A stretch of DNA of 24,539 bases, taken from contig JBGOTQ010000066.1 of NCBI GenBank assembly GCA_041476565.1, forward strand, positions 1 to 24,539, given 5' to 3'. Shown here in pieces: positions 12,750 to 22,400 of this stretch; within the stretch, counting starts at the first letter, position 1; each line of letters begins with the position of its first letter. Source of the DNA: DATKMG01 sp041476565 (GTDB taxonomy: Bacteria; Acidobacteriota; Terriglobia; Versatilivoradales; Versatilivoraceae). The notes beneath the pieces are model-generated. The model had not been told where the DNA came from and ran no database searches. It worked only from the letters and a program-made list of their open reading frames with translations. The position numbers and the translations under genes are program-made.

Positions 12750-15700
12750 TTATGGACGACCTGGAAAGGCAGTCACCAGATCCCCCGATGGCCTTGTGAT
12801 GACTGTGTATGTCGATGTCGCCTGTCCAGTAGCTCTATCAGTTCCTATGGTACGCCCTGCTTCCACAATTCTTTCCAAGTTTCCGCCTGCCTGTTTTACC
12901 GGCGCAACTGACTCGGCAGACTTTATGAGAGCCGGTATATCTTCCCCGGCATGAAATATGCTTTTACCAAGTGTCTCCGCTCCGCCAACTGCATGAGTCT
13001 CAAGCACATGTTTCAGACCGGCCTCTGTTATGCGTATTATCTGAGATGCTTCCCCTTCGGGTCCGATGAGAGACGTCCCTACGACCGCCAATATTGTCGC
13101 TATTTGCCCTGTGAACTCCTTGTTCGTTGGAGTGTTTTGCAATAGATTTGGCCGCCGGTTGAACATCCACGCAAAATAATCGTTGGATACGTTGCTCAGC
13201 GCAAAAGCCGTGTTGAGGGCGAGGGCAACAAGTGGATTCCCTTTCTCGGCTGTGACGGTTATTTGTTGTGACGTTTCTAGTTGTGCTTCTTTACAGGGCG
13301 TCCCTTCACCGTTATCCCCCTTCGAGCCGTTGTCCAGAGTGACACAATCCCGTCCTGTCTGGTCTCTAAAGCGAACTGGATTATTGCGAACGTATGAATA
13401 GAGATTCCAGCTTTGTGGTTCCTCTGGATACTGATCAGAAAGAGGAAGGTCAGGACTGGTGAATCTTCCCTGAGCTCCGGAGTAGTACCGCGCTCTGAAG
13501 TAATCGAGGTTGGATTCGGTATCCCGTTCTTTTGCGGTGAACTTCTGCCTGGGCCCATCGATCAGGGAAGGGGTATACCCCGTAATGCTGAACCTGCCAC
13601 CATAATCTGCTAGGCTCAAGGGCACCTCCTCCCCGAACGGCAAGTAATCATGCCGTGTCACTATATTTCCGCCATCATCGGTCACGACTCGGGTGCTGCC
13701 CAAATGATCCACTGTGACATAATTGACCCCACCCGCCCCCTGGGGCACCTGGCCTGTGTATTCGGCCACCATTTGTCCCATGGCGCTGTACACAAATACC
13801 GTGGTCTGGTCTGCTGCCGCCTCCTTCACCCGGTGCCCTTCGGCGTCATAGTAATACTCAGTGTTGGTCAAGCCCAGCCCCGGAATGAACTTAGTCTGGC
13901 GGTTTTCCCCATCATACTCAAACTGTCGACCGACATCGTCCTTGGTCAGGTTGCCCGCTGCATCGTATTCGCTGGGCCCTAACATCCGGTTGTTGCCGGG
14001 ATTGAACTTATCCAAGGTGGAAGGCACCAGTAAAGGCGTGGCACTCAGCTCACTTCCCGTCGTGACGGCCCGGTTGCCATACGGGTCATAGGCGAAAACC
14101 TGTGTCCATCCCGTATACCCCGCCCGGGTCTCATTAGTTGTCTGCAAACGGTTCAAGGAATCATAGCAGTAATCCTGAGTGATGGTAGTGGCTCCAATCG
14201 AAATGGTCTGCCTCGCAACGTTTCCGTTGTTCGAGGCCTGGCAGTCGCCTGCATAGGCCAGACCTAGCAGCCAGCGGTTGGAGTTATCGGCATTGAGATC
14301 AGGATCCACAATGTTCGTCTTGGTTTGGCCCAGTCCAAATTGCCTGGGCTGCATGCGGCCATTATAGCGCGTCTCTTCCCACAAATTGTTCCCCAGCTTC
14401 ACCTGCATCGGGGCTCCGTTGGCTGCATAGTGCATTTGGTTATCGAGGTCCCCCGCGCCCGCTCCCACGAAGAAGAAGCTGCCATCTTCCCGGCCTACCC
14501 CGGCGATCCGGCCGGTTTTGTCATACTCAGTTCGCACGACCCGCCCTGACGGATACGCCATGGAGGTCACTCCCCCCGCCAGATTGTATTGATAGAGCAT
14601 GGTGTAGCTCTGGCCCGCGGTGGTCTGCATAGTCTGGCCCGCCCTTCCATAGGGATCGTACTGGCTGTACTGGGTGTCAGACAGGCCCAAGGCGACGGCC
14701 GAACAAAGTCGGCCAATCGAGTAGTTACCGCAATAAATAGTCCGATCGGTCAAACCATAGCCATAAGTAGCCGTGGGAGTTGAAGCCGTGCCCCCGGCGG
14801 GAGTGTAAGTCGTCTGAACGAGCCGATCGAGCGGATCGTAGACCATGTGGGTGTTGGTCCCGCGCGCGTCGGTTTTGTCGGTGAGGTTCCCATCCGAATC
14901 GTAGGCATAGCTTACTGTCCCGCTTTCCGGATTGGTGGCTGATATCAGTCGGGAGAGACTGCTGTAGCTGTAGCTTCGGGACTGAATGCCCTGTGTCACG
15001 GAAAGGAGATTCGACAAGGCGTCGTATTCATAGACGGTCGGTTGAGCAGGCGCGCTGGCTGAACCCAGGTCATTGCTGGCGTTGGGTTCATCGACACGAA
15101 CCAACCTCCCCAAACCGTCTACCCGGCTTCGTCGCGGTTTGCCGGCTTGATCATAGACGGTGGTATATTCCGCGTCATAAGAGGTCGGCACGGTCCCGGT
15201 CGAAGACGGATTTGTTCCCCAGGGAGCTGGAGCCGCACCCCCTTCATAAGTCGTCACCGCCTGGACCCGCCCGCCTTGATCGAACCGGGTAAGCGTCCAA
15301 CCCATGCTGGAATCAGACTCCGTGGCCGAAGTTGCCGCCCGATAAGGGTTAGACGTCAAAGTGTAGCTGTTGGTCCCTGAGTATTTGTGTAAAGTCTGGA
15401 TCTTGATACCGTCATTTTCGGCCAATGGATTCTGACTGGCTGCATCCTCCAGTTGACGGCTCAACCAGAGACGACCCAGTTGGTCGTAATGCTTGGCCGA
15501 GACCAGCTTGCCGTCGCCTGTGGTTTTGAGATCAGATCGAACCTCTACAATCCTTTCGGCGTCATGATATTCCGTCTGGGTCCACCGCTCCTTGCCGGCA
15601 ATACCATAAGCTTCTTTCAAAGTCTTTGGCCGGCCAAGATTGTCAAGCTCGATGTGAGTAGCAATATTGTTTTCAACATCCGTACGGCTGTCCACTATGC

Positions 15701-17981
15701 CAACCCCAAAGTCGTAGTGGAGCTGAGTGGTTCTCAAGTACGTCCCAGCATTTACGCACTCTTCAATTTTGGTCGGATAGAGGTTCGCAACTCCGTTGAT
15801 GGCGTCATATGTAAAATTAGTCGTGCATCCCGTTGCATTTGTCGTTGAGGTCAGATTGCCATGTTCGCCGTATGTGTGCGTGAGCGCGATGGAATTGTTG
15901 TCGTTTAGAGGTCTCGTGATTACCCTGGCCGTTCCTCCCTTAAACGAGTCCCAACTTCTCTGGCTTGTCAAGTTGCCGGTGGAGCCTGGGTTGTCGTACG
16001 TATATTCCGTCCGCGAGAACACGTTGCCTTTGGAAGTCGTCGATCTGTTCTCGCTTGAAGCCACAAGATTCAGCGGGCGCAGTGGCAAGTTCTTGTGGTA
16101 AACGTTGGGGTCGTCTGTTCCTGTGTTGCTCGAGTCAGGTGTTGGATTGAAGTACTCGCTTACCGTAACTTTCTTCACTGGGGTGCCGCCAGGAACTCCA
16201 GTGGGATACCCGTTTTCGCGAGGGACACTGCTATAGGGAATCCAATCGTACTCCATGACTTGGGTCAGATTACCATTCTTGTCGTACTTGTAATCCTTGA
16301 TTGCTGTTTGGGAGAGGTTACCTCCGCCGTCTTTCACCGAGAAAAATTCAGTCTTCACAAAGGGATTCACCGGGCTTTTTCGGGGAATGCTTACTCCATA
16401 CGGGGCGTTGTCGGCCCATAGTCGTTCAACCACGCTTCCATCTGGTTTCTCAGTCCGTCGATTCAAGTAATCCAATCCGGGATTGATGAGGTCGACACAA
16501 TACCAATCTCGCACTTTCCCACCGTCCGGTCCCGTGATCTCATGGTACCACTCCCCGGCTGTGACGGTGACTTTTGAATAAGTCCAGCTGTCTGTGGTTT
16601 CGGTCGTGCTGTTGTCAAACCTTGCGTCATAGGTCAGGTCTCTCCGAAGGATATGATTGTCCAGCACTCGATCGGCATCATTGTCAGAGCCAGGAAAGAG
16701 GGAAGCCGTATTATATAGGTAATTGTAATCCGCCTGGGCTAAGGATGGAAGACTGATGCTATTCAGCTCACCCCAACCTGGCGAGGATACCGGGAGAGGA
16801 TTTCCCGTGTAGCCAAATACGTATTTCAAGCCAGTAGCTGTCCCATCACTGGGATTGGGAAGAGTAATTTCATCGACGACCGGGAACGAGTAAATGAACT
16901 CATCGATTAGCGGAAACTGGTCTGTATAGTTGGGGGGCGTAGGGGCCAAACGGTATTCATGGTCTATGTCTATAAGCTTCCACTTAACTTGCCAGGTCAA
17001 TGTGGTTCCGTTTGCCCCGGGGGCTTCGATAGTATCAATACCGCCGTTGTGAGTGATGGTAATCTTCCCGGGTAACTCTTCATCTAACTGGTCATCCAAG
17101 TGCTGTCGGATTAAGTTGCCCTGAAAGATGATCCAATTGCCATTGCGATCATAAATCCGCTGATCGTCTGGGGTGTCTTGAACCCAGCCTCCATCAGGAA
17201 GATACAAATTCCAGGGATTGTTAAACCACAACTCGTCAGTATCATGAATCATTTCCAACCGCAGATGGGTGTTGTCAGTGGAATAGTAAAAGAGCGATGA
17301 GGTAGTCAGGAGAGTATCAACCGGGAGCGCGCCACAATCGGGTTGATTGCGAATATAGCCATCAGGTCGAATGCTGAAGAATCCGTCCTGCAAATAGTCG
17401 TCGAAATCCGCAGGGCTGCCACCATAGCCTTGGGGGACTTGTGGGTGCATTTCGTGCAAGCTGCCATCCGGTAGTCTGAGCTTAAACCTGTAGACATATC
17501 GGCCTCGAGCGCCGCAGTGAATGCCGTCAGGATCCAGGTCGGCCCGATCTTCCAATTCCAGCGCATAACTGTTGTTGTAGTTCCAGCCACCATCCGGGTT
17601 CGCCTTCAAGTACTTTAACTCGATCACATTGTCTGTACTGGTCGAGTTGCTCCAATGGAACTGATATGGCGTCATATCGAAGAGCTTGCTGTTGTATACC
17701 AGATTCAGCTGGAATCCCGGGTTGTTGCCTCGTCCCTTTGGGAGTGATGCTAAAGGGACATGAAACATTAGATTCCCATTCTCCGTATTGATGGTCTCGA
17801 TGTCAGATAGGTCATAGGAACCCGCCGGATAGAAACCGCGTTGAGGGCTTTGAGTCTCTGGAATGTCTTCGGCAAGTCCTGAACCTGAGAGCATGAGCAG
17901 AAGCAATATGCTGAAAGCGAGGCAGATCTTACACGCACGCATCATTTTGTCGATTTGAACCTGAGTTGAATGAATCGTCAT
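12750..17981 (-). CDS. RHS/YD-repeat polymorphic toxin, Sec-exported
   Basis: The 1743-residue protein has an N-terminal signal peptide (MMRACKICLAFSILLLLML within residues 13-33). A region of about 500 residues opens with DIETINTENGNLMFHVPLAS and is followed by many YD repeats such as YDALSNLLSVTQG, YDSDGNLTDKTDARG and YDPLDRLVQTTY. These should build the hollow RHS shell. The conserved core is AKERDTESNLDYFRARYYSG to RNNPVRFRDQTGRD, residues about 1483-1545. The remaining 197 residues are the variable tip. Its last 95 (KHVLETHAVGG, GKSIFHAGED, RTIGTDRATGQATSTYTVIT, LVTAFPGRP) resemble BECR-fold RNase toxins, with conserved-looking His and a C-terminal TAFP. Start 17981 has GGGGGGAG upstream; an in-frame ATG at 18044 does not. 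The gene is complete and followed by a likely immunity gene. Confidence 0.92.
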   Translation of the reverse strand: MTIHSTQVQIDKMMRACKICLAFSILLLLMLSGSGLAEDIPETQSPQRGFYPAGSYDLSDIETINTENGNLMFHVPLASLPKGRGNNPGFQLNLVYNSKLFDMTPYQFHWSNSTSTDNVIELKYLKANPDGGWNYNNSYALELEDRADLDPDGIHCGARGRYVYRFKLRLPDGSLHEMHPQVPQGYGGSPADFDDYLQDGFFSIRPDGYIRNQPDCGALPVDTLLTTSSLFYYSTDNTHLRLEMIHDTDELWFNNPWNLYLPDGGWVQDTPDDQRIYDRNGNWIIFQGNLIRQHLDDQLDEELPGKITITHNGGIDTIEAPGANGTTLTWQVKWKLIDIDHEYRLAPTPPNYTDQFPLIDEFIYSFPVVDEITLPNPSDGTATGLKYVFGYTGNPLPVSSPGWGELNSISLPSLAQADYNYLYNTASLFPGSDNDADRVLDNHILRRDLTYDARFDNSTTETTDSWTYSKVTVTAGEWYHEITGPDGGKVRDWYCVDLINPGLDYLNRRTEKPDGSVVERLWADNAPYGVSIPRKSPVNPFVKTEFFSVKDGGGNLSQTAIKDYKYDKNGNLTQVMEYDWIPYSSVPRENGYPTGVPGGTPVKKVTVSEYFNPTPDSSNTGTDDPNVYHKNLPLRPLNLVASSENRSTTSKGNVFSRTEYTYDNPGSTGNLTSQRSWDSFKGGTARVITRPLNDNNSIALTHTYGEHGNLTSTTNATGCTTNFTYDAINGVANLYPTKIEECVNAGTYLRTTQLHYDFGVGIVDSRTDVENNIATHIELDNLGRPKTLKEAYGIAGKERWTQTEYHDAERIVEVRSDLKTTGDGKLVSAKHYDQLGRLWLSRQLEDAASQNPLAENDGIKIQTLHKYSGTNSYTLTSNPYRAATSATESDSSMGWTLTRFDQGGRVQAVTTYEGGAAPAPWGTNPSSTGTVPTSYDAEYTTVYDQAGKPRRSRVDGLGRLVRVDEPNASNDLGSASAPAQPTVYEYDALSNLLSVTQGIQSRSYSYSSLSRLISATNPESGTVSYAYDSDGNLTDKTDARGTNTHMVYDPLDRLVQTTYTPAGGTASTPTATYGYGLTDRTIYCGNYSIGRLCSAVALGLSDTQYSQYDPYGRAGQTMQTTAGQSYTMLYQYNLAGGVTSMAYPSGRVVRTEYDKTGRIAGVGREDGSFFFVGAGAGDLDNQMHYAANGAPMQVKLGNNLWEETRYNGRMQPRQFGLGQTKTNIVDPDLNADNSNRWLLGLAYAGDCQASNNGNVARQTISIGATTITQDYCYDSLNRLQTTNETRAGYTGWTQVFAYDPYGNRAVTTGSELSATPLLVPSTLDKFNPGNNRMLGPSEYDAAGNLTKDDVGRQFEYDGENRQTKFIPGLGLTNTEYYYDAEGHRVKEAAADQTTVFVYSAMGQMVAEYTGQVPQGAGGVNYVTVDHLGSTRVVTDDGGNIVTRHDYLPFGEEVPLSLADYGGRFSITGYTPSLIDGPRQKFTAKERDTESNLDYFRARYYSGAQGRFTSPDLPLSDQYPEEPQSWNLYSYVRNNPVRFRDQTGRDCVTLDNGSKGDNGEGTPCKEAQLETSQQITVTAEKGNPLVALALNTAFALSNVSNDYFAWMFNRRPNLLQNTPTNKEFTGQIATILAVVGTSLIGPEGEASQIIRITEAGLKHVLETHAVGGAETLGKSIFHAGEDIPALIKSAESVAPVKQAGGNLERIVEAGRTIGTDRATGQATSTYTVITRPSGDLVTAFPGRP

Positions 17982-18163
17982 AAGTTGATGCTCCCCCCCA
18001 ACATTGGAGTTTCCGTAGAAAGTTGCTAGCCTATGCAAATTCAATCATGCTTCCCAGCCCTACCCCCCAAAAAAGAAAGAGATCTTCATCAACCTTCCAG
18101 GAAATTGGCGAAGTAGATCTCAATGACGAACTTCCATATCGGCTTCACCGGGCAGTAATCGAT

Positions 18164-19060
18164 TCATGGTCTTACAAATGTGTCATCGTCGGCTGAAGAA
18201 CCCAATCCTGCGCTTGTGATAGAAAGCGAGAGACTCTCCTCGCCATTCTCCTTCCTAGCGATTTGGACGGGGATTCGTTGGCCTTGGATCTGGCCCCACT
18301 GGCGAATTTCCACAACGACCTGCTTCTTTCCCCCCTGGGATGCGGTGTCGTACTCAATACGGTCGATCAGCAGAGTTCTGGAATTGATGTAGTAGTTCTT
18401 CGGCTGGAGGCTTCTAGTCTTTCTAAACGGGACAGGCGCAAATACTTGATACATGTGGTAAGACCGTCCCTTCTGATCGGACTGGTCTTCCACCCGATAC
18501 CCCTTGCCCAGGTAACGAGATGCCAATCCATTCATCTGAGCAATGAAAAACTGCTCGACCGAGTCATCGAGCAGAGTCTGGACGAGCACTTGATCGTCGG
18601 AGGTCAAGGTCCCGACTGACTTGGTAAACTGGCCGCCGTTGAACAACAGGACCTCTTTGGCGCTGCCAGTACCTGTTTCGAAACGGAGTCGGCGAGTGAG
18701 ACTTTCTTCGACAAATCGGAATGCTACGGGCTGGGCATATGGCCCTTTCTGGAAGTTTCCAACCAAGGTCAGTCGTTCCTTTCCTGCTCTCTCCAAACGA
18801 TCACCCAATTGCTTGAGGGCCTCACTAGGGAGTGAAGGCAGCAGGGATCTACGGATGTGCCTGATGTTCTGGGTAGGTATGCCAGCCCCTGTCGTTTGTC
18901 CCAACAATGAGGCCGGTTCGAGAATGCCAATCCAGGTGGCAAGGAAGACAGAAAGGGCAATGAATATCTCCCGTATGGGCGGCTCGGCCTTGTATCTGTC
19001 ACATGCTGAATGCCCACTGGGCTTGTGCTGAAGCAATGAGAGTAAACGGTCCCCAGTCAT
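18164..19060 (-). CDS. Exported or membrane-anchored protein of unknown function in the RHS locus
   Basis: The 298-residue protein has one hydrophobic segment, IREIFIALSVFLATWIGILE at about 30-49, preceded by a polar N-terminus, so it is exported or anchored. The rest is soluble: SEALKQLGDRLERAGKERLT early, a central FNGGQFTKSVG and a C-terminal NYYINSRTLLIDRIEYDTAS then RQWGQIQGQRIPVQIARKEN. The last part resembles the beta-sheet region of outer-membrane lipoprotein carrier (LolA-like) folds, in which a strand-rich half-barrel is built from 'L.I.RIEYD' units; this is a weak resemblance. I do not recognise a family. ATG 19060 is chosen because GAGGAG lies six bases upstream. It lies 182 bp upstream of the RHS gene on the same strand. 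Confidence 0.75.
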   Translation of the reverse strand: MTGDRLLSLLQHKPSGHSACDRYKAEPPIREIFIALSVFLATWIGILEPASLLGQTTGAGIPTQNIRHIRRSLLPSLPSEALKQLGDRLERAGKERLTLVGNFQKGPYAQPVAFRFVEESLTRRLRFETGTGSAKEVLLFNGGQFTKSVGTLTSDDQVLVQTLLDDSVEQFFIAQMNGLASRYLGKGYRVEDQSDQKGRSYHMYQVFAPVPFRKTRSLQPKNYYINSRTLLIDRIEYDTASQGGKKQVVVEIRQWGQIQGQRIPVQIARKENGEESLSLSITSAGLGSSADDDTFVRP

Positions 19061-19159
19061 CGTGACTCCTCTTGGTATTAGTCCCGCCAAATCTCTGATT
19101 TATGTTTGAGCAGCGCGGCAACCGGAAACCAGTCCTGCCGCTCCTCTGTTGCTCACTTG

Positions 19160-20569
19160 TTACTGCGCCGCGATCCGGCGCCCGGATCGAGTGATGTATG
19201 TTGCTGTCGACGGTCCACCAAAGACCGCGGCTATCTCAATTCGGTCCACCTGTTCACCGTCAATCCACATCGGTCCTAAGCTGGCCTGCAAATTGACAGT
19301 TGCTTTGGCCGTGATGACCGAGGTTCCTGCTGGCAGATTGACGTTAGCAGTCGCATTTGAGGCTGCTACAGTGCCACTTAGCCCTGTGCTCTGAACTGTG
19401 GTTGAGGTTCCAGAGGGCGGCGTTACTGTAACATCGACTATAGTCCCCAAGGGCACTTGCGAGCCTTCAATCGCAACCGTGACGGGATTAGGCTGACTCG
19501 ACGGTAAGACGATATCTGGAGCACCATGGAGTGAACCGACGGGCGAAGATGGCGAGGCAACCCCGCCTACCGAGCTAATTCGCAATCCCGGCCCTCCAGT
19601 TACGATGGCAGGGTTGGGAACGGCATAGCTGATCGGCTGAGTACTTAGGTTCGGATCAAAACTACTGTAATTGTAGGCTTCAATCCGAGTATACCCAGAA
19701 GCGCCGGCACCGCCGGACGGAGATCCTACTCCACTACCTCCGTTTACAGTCAGATAGCCATAGCCCCTGATCGTGTTGGCCACCAGGCGTATGGCGCCGC
19801 CTGCACCTCCCCCACCTCCGCCCGACCCGCTTCCACTCCCTCCGCTGCCACCATTAGCCGAGATATGCTGGCCGTATCCAACAAATGCAATTTCCCCGGA
19901 ACTGGCAATCAGGATGGCACCTCCTCCTCCTCCTCCTCCCCCGCCGCCCGGGTTCGTGGTGGAGCTGCCACCTCCACCCCCTCCAGAGCCACCCACAAGA
20001 GGAATGAGTGTACTGCTGCCGTATAAGGGCCCTCCAGCTCCCCCATACTGACCCGATCCGGCTCCGCCGGCCACTCGATATCCGCCCCCGCCACCTCCGC
20101 CAACATTGGTGCCATTTGTACTACTGCCGCCCACCGCGCCACCAGGACCGTCGCCATTGGAACCAACATAGGCTCCAGAGATAGGCTGCCCGCTCAATCC
20201 GCCATCGAAGCCACCTGACCCTCCGACACCTCCAAATCCCCCGTAATTCCAATTCTTTGCAGCCCCACCGTCGATTCTGATAAGACCTGTGATCGATACG
20301 TTCCCTGTAGTAAGAATGGTGACGGGAGTCCGTTTCGAGTTTGGGATATAGGTGATCGTGACATTGGTGGGTATGTTGAAGGTAGTGTAATTGAACACGC
20401 CACTTTCGGGAACTTGAATGGATTGGGTAGAAGCGGCGTTAAACGCTCCATCCGCTCCCGTTGAACCACTGCTGAAACTGCCCTGGGACTGTACCGAGAT
20501 CCTCAGACTCAACAGAAACGCCACGATCAGACCGATGCGTCCGATCCTGTCCAATGGTGCAATTCTCAT
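19160..20569 (-). CDS. Glycine-rich exported surface protein
   Basis: The 469-residue protein has a signal peptide (IGLIVAFLLSLRISVQSQ, residues 12-29). Residues about 40-100 are a beta-rich segment (SIQVPESGVFNYTTFNIPTN, TILTTGNVSITGLIRIDGG). Residues about 100-295 are extremely glycine-rich, with runs of eight to ten glycines and blocks such as GGAGSGQYGGAGGP. The C-terminal 170 residues return to beta-rich sequence, with DVTVTPPSGTSTTVQSTGLS and AGTSVITAKATVNLQ resembling an immunoglobulin-like repeat. AGGAG lies seven bases before ATG 20569, so the start is secure. It belongs to the same strand and locus as the RHS gene. A surface matrix or filament role is plausible but unproven. Glycine codons form a CTC/CCN-rich tract on the plus strand at 19919-19950. 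Confidence 0.8.
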   Translation of the reverse strand: MRIAPLDRIGRIGLIVAFLLSLRISVQSQGSFSSGSTGADGAFNAASTQSIQVPESGVFNYTTFNIPTNVTITYIPNSKRTPVTILTTGNVSITGLIRIDGGAAKNWNYGGFGGVGGSGGFDGGLSGQPISGAYVGSNGDGPGGAVGGSSTNGTNVGGGGGGGYRVAGGAGSGQYGGAGGPLYGSSTLIPLVGGSGGGGGGSSTTNPGGGGGGGGGGAILIASSGEIAFVGYGQHISANGGSGGSGSGSGGGGGGAGGAIRLVANTIRGYGYLTVNGGSGVGSPSGGAGASGYTRIEAYNYSSFDPNLSTQPISYAVPNPAIVTGGPGLRISSVGGVASPSSPVGSLHGAPDIVLPSSQPNPVTVAIEGSQVPLGTIVDVTVTPPSGTSTTVQSTGLSGTVAASNATANVNLPAGTSVITAKATVNLQASLGPMWIDGEQVDRIEIAAVFGGPSTATYITRSGRRIAAQ

Positions 20570-20643
20570 AACCTGACTCCTTTCCTTCTTTAATTCTTTC
20601 CCTCAGTACCCAGGTAACGGCCTGCCATGAGCTGCTCAGTCGC

Positions 20644-21552
20644 TCAGGGGACTATCGAGAAGGTGTTAGTTCCAATTTCAAAGCTTGGGGAAACTCCTGC
20701 TGTTGCTGTGATCGTCACGACCCGCTTGCCCAGAGCGCTGCCAGAGGGGATGCTCACATTCGCTGTTAGAGATGTTCCATCCCCATTAACCGTGAGGCCT
20801 GTATAAGTGATCCCGGTATCGCGCACTCTGTTCGCATCGAAGAACATAAGTTGGCTGGCTCCCAGAAAGTTGGCACCGGTGATCGTCAACGTGCCATTGA
20901 AGCCCCTTGAGACAGATGGTGGAGAAATCGATGACACATTGGGTCCCATGGTGACGGAGACTGCCGGGCTCGCCAGGGGTATAGGATCCGTGATGCTCCC
21001 TTTTCGGACCGCAACCCCAGGACTCATGACTTTGTTAATTCCCACGAAATCCCCAATTCGAACTGAAACAGCAGACGCATAGACAGGGCCAGGAGTGGTG
21101 ACACAGGCTTCATTTGAGTATGCGATTGTCCCAGAGGAGTTGAAGACAGAGACCCGATAGTAGTAGCTTACGGATAGGGATAAATTCGAATCGCTCCAGG
21201 TTGTCTGGTTCGCACCAAGAGAGGCCACTTGAGTATACACATCACCCACGCCCATCTTCCTTTCCACCTTAAAGCCCGTCTCATTACTGAACATGTCGGT
21301 CCAGCTGAGGTTGACATGCGGACCACTCACTAAACTCGCAGCTAGAACGATTCCGGGGGTCTGCACAGCAACAAGCCTCCCTCCCGAGTAAATGTATTCC
21401 TTGGCTGGTGAGCCTGGCGATAGACCCTGACCTCGAATCTCTGTTGTTCCTGTGAGGAGGGTCAGACAAAAAAAGACAATCGGGAGACTTATCCACCTTA
21501 AGTAAGCCATATGCTTAAAAGTCACGTAGAAACAAAGTATTTCTCTTGTCAT
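20644..21552 (-). CDS. Exported fibronectin type III and IPT/TIG domain protein
   Basis: The 302-residue protein has a signal peptide (MAYLRWISLPIVFFCLTLLT at 15-34). KEYIYSGGRLVAVQTP at 51-66 is a linker often seen in proteins linked to acidobacterial RHS loci. An Fn3 domain covers about 67-155, with VNLSWTDMFSNETGFKVERK and YYYRVSVFNSSGTIAYSNEA. An IPT/TIG domain covers about 204-302, starting NVSSISPPSVSRGFNGTLTI and containing GANFLGAS. Both domains are extracellular immunoglobulin-like folds used for adhesion. ATG 21552 has GGAG six bases upstream; an ATG at 21510 is possible but has none, and 21753 is too far upstream. It is the first gene of the minus-strand RHS group, 74 bp before the glycine-rich protein. 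Confidence 0.82.
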   Translation of the reverse strand: MTREILCFYVTFKHMAYLRWISLPIVFFCLTLLTGTTEIRGQGLSPGSPAKEYIYSGGRLVAVQTPGIVLAASLVSGPHVNLSWTDMFSNETGFKVERKMGVGDVYTQVASLGANQTTWSDSNLSLSVSYYYRVSVFNSSGTIAYSNEACVTTPGPVYASAVSVRIGDFVGINKVMSPGVAVRKGSITDPIPLASPAVSVTMGPNVSSISPPSVSRGFNGTLTITGANFLGASQLMFFDANRVRDTGITYTGLTVNGDGTSLTANVSIPSGSALGKRVVTITATAGVSPSFEIGTNTFSIVP

Positions 21553-22061
21553 CGAGGGCTCCGGCATGGGAGACATAGCGCTGCCTACGGGTTGGGGCAG
21601 GAGGTTAAAACGTAAGTTGGGTAGTTCCACCGATGGCTCCACACTGATTTTGCAGTACCTGTGAAGCGCTTCGGCGAACAGCGAAGGGGGATTTGGCCTG
21701 TCGTGCGAGAGACTAAGGAAGAGGAAGGCAGGCCAGGTTTGGTATGATGGCAATACTTGTAATGATGACGACTAGCCCCGTTGCCAATCCGCCAATCATT
21801 TTATTTGGCCACAATAAAAAATCCTCAAGTCACATTCATGGCCCAAACAACCCCCTTTATCGACACAAGACCCGAGATCTTTACACCGACGTTTTGCAAT
21901 TTCTGTAAAACACTGAAAGAAGGGCTGAAATTCTTTGACTGGCCCTTGATCTTTCTGCATCGGATCCCTCCAACAGTCAATGTCAGGGCCGTGGTGGGAA
22001 GAAACACCTGATTGGGTATGGCCGGAAAGGCACTGATACATAATGGCAGACCGAGACCATT
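21553..22061. other. Non-coding stretch upstream of the RHS group
   Basis: No gene is supported on either strand; frames here lack ribosome binding sites and known domains. The promoter of the minus-strand RHS locus should lie here, but no confident -10/-35 pair is visible. Confidence 0.4.
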
Positions 22062-22361
22062 TCATGTAGACATCCTGAGGTCTGCGTGGTCAAGGCTGCC
22101 TCAACAGCTGACAAAGAACCCGTCGATGGGGGTCAGCATAGTGGGCTAGTCTCCACTCTCGGCCAGGGGCTATGAACTCGAACGCCTTATCTGCAGCGCC
22201 TGAGGTTCAGGCCTTGCAGTTCCCGAGCCCCCATGACGGTGCCTGGAAAGCATGATAACCGTGCGAAGGATATGCTTCTATGCAGAAATCGCACCTTGGC
22301 AAGACGGCGCTCGAATGGTCTTTCGCAACATTAGTCCAAAACGGCAGGACTTCGGATCTAA
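22062..22361 (+). repeat. Long direct repeat, right copy
   Basis: This copy matches 8428-8745 in the same orientation, with the best-preserved 170 bp at 22191-22360 and the identical hairpin GCCTGA-GGT-TCAGGC at 22198-22212. It ends about 40 bp beyond the stop codon of the minus-strand relaxase gene, so the repeat may be the native flank of a relaxase-bearing element. Confidence 0.92.
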
Positions 22362-22400
22362 GACCAAAGATGCAGTCACTTCCGGCCAGCGTAATCCAAC

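Noticed and set aside
13183..16756. Many plus-strand frames of 60-130 codons across the RHS region
   Set aside because: They are antisense shadows of the single uninterrupted RHS gene.
19773..20051. Proline-rich plus-strand frame
   Set aside because: It is the complement of the glycine codon runs of the exported protein on the other strand.
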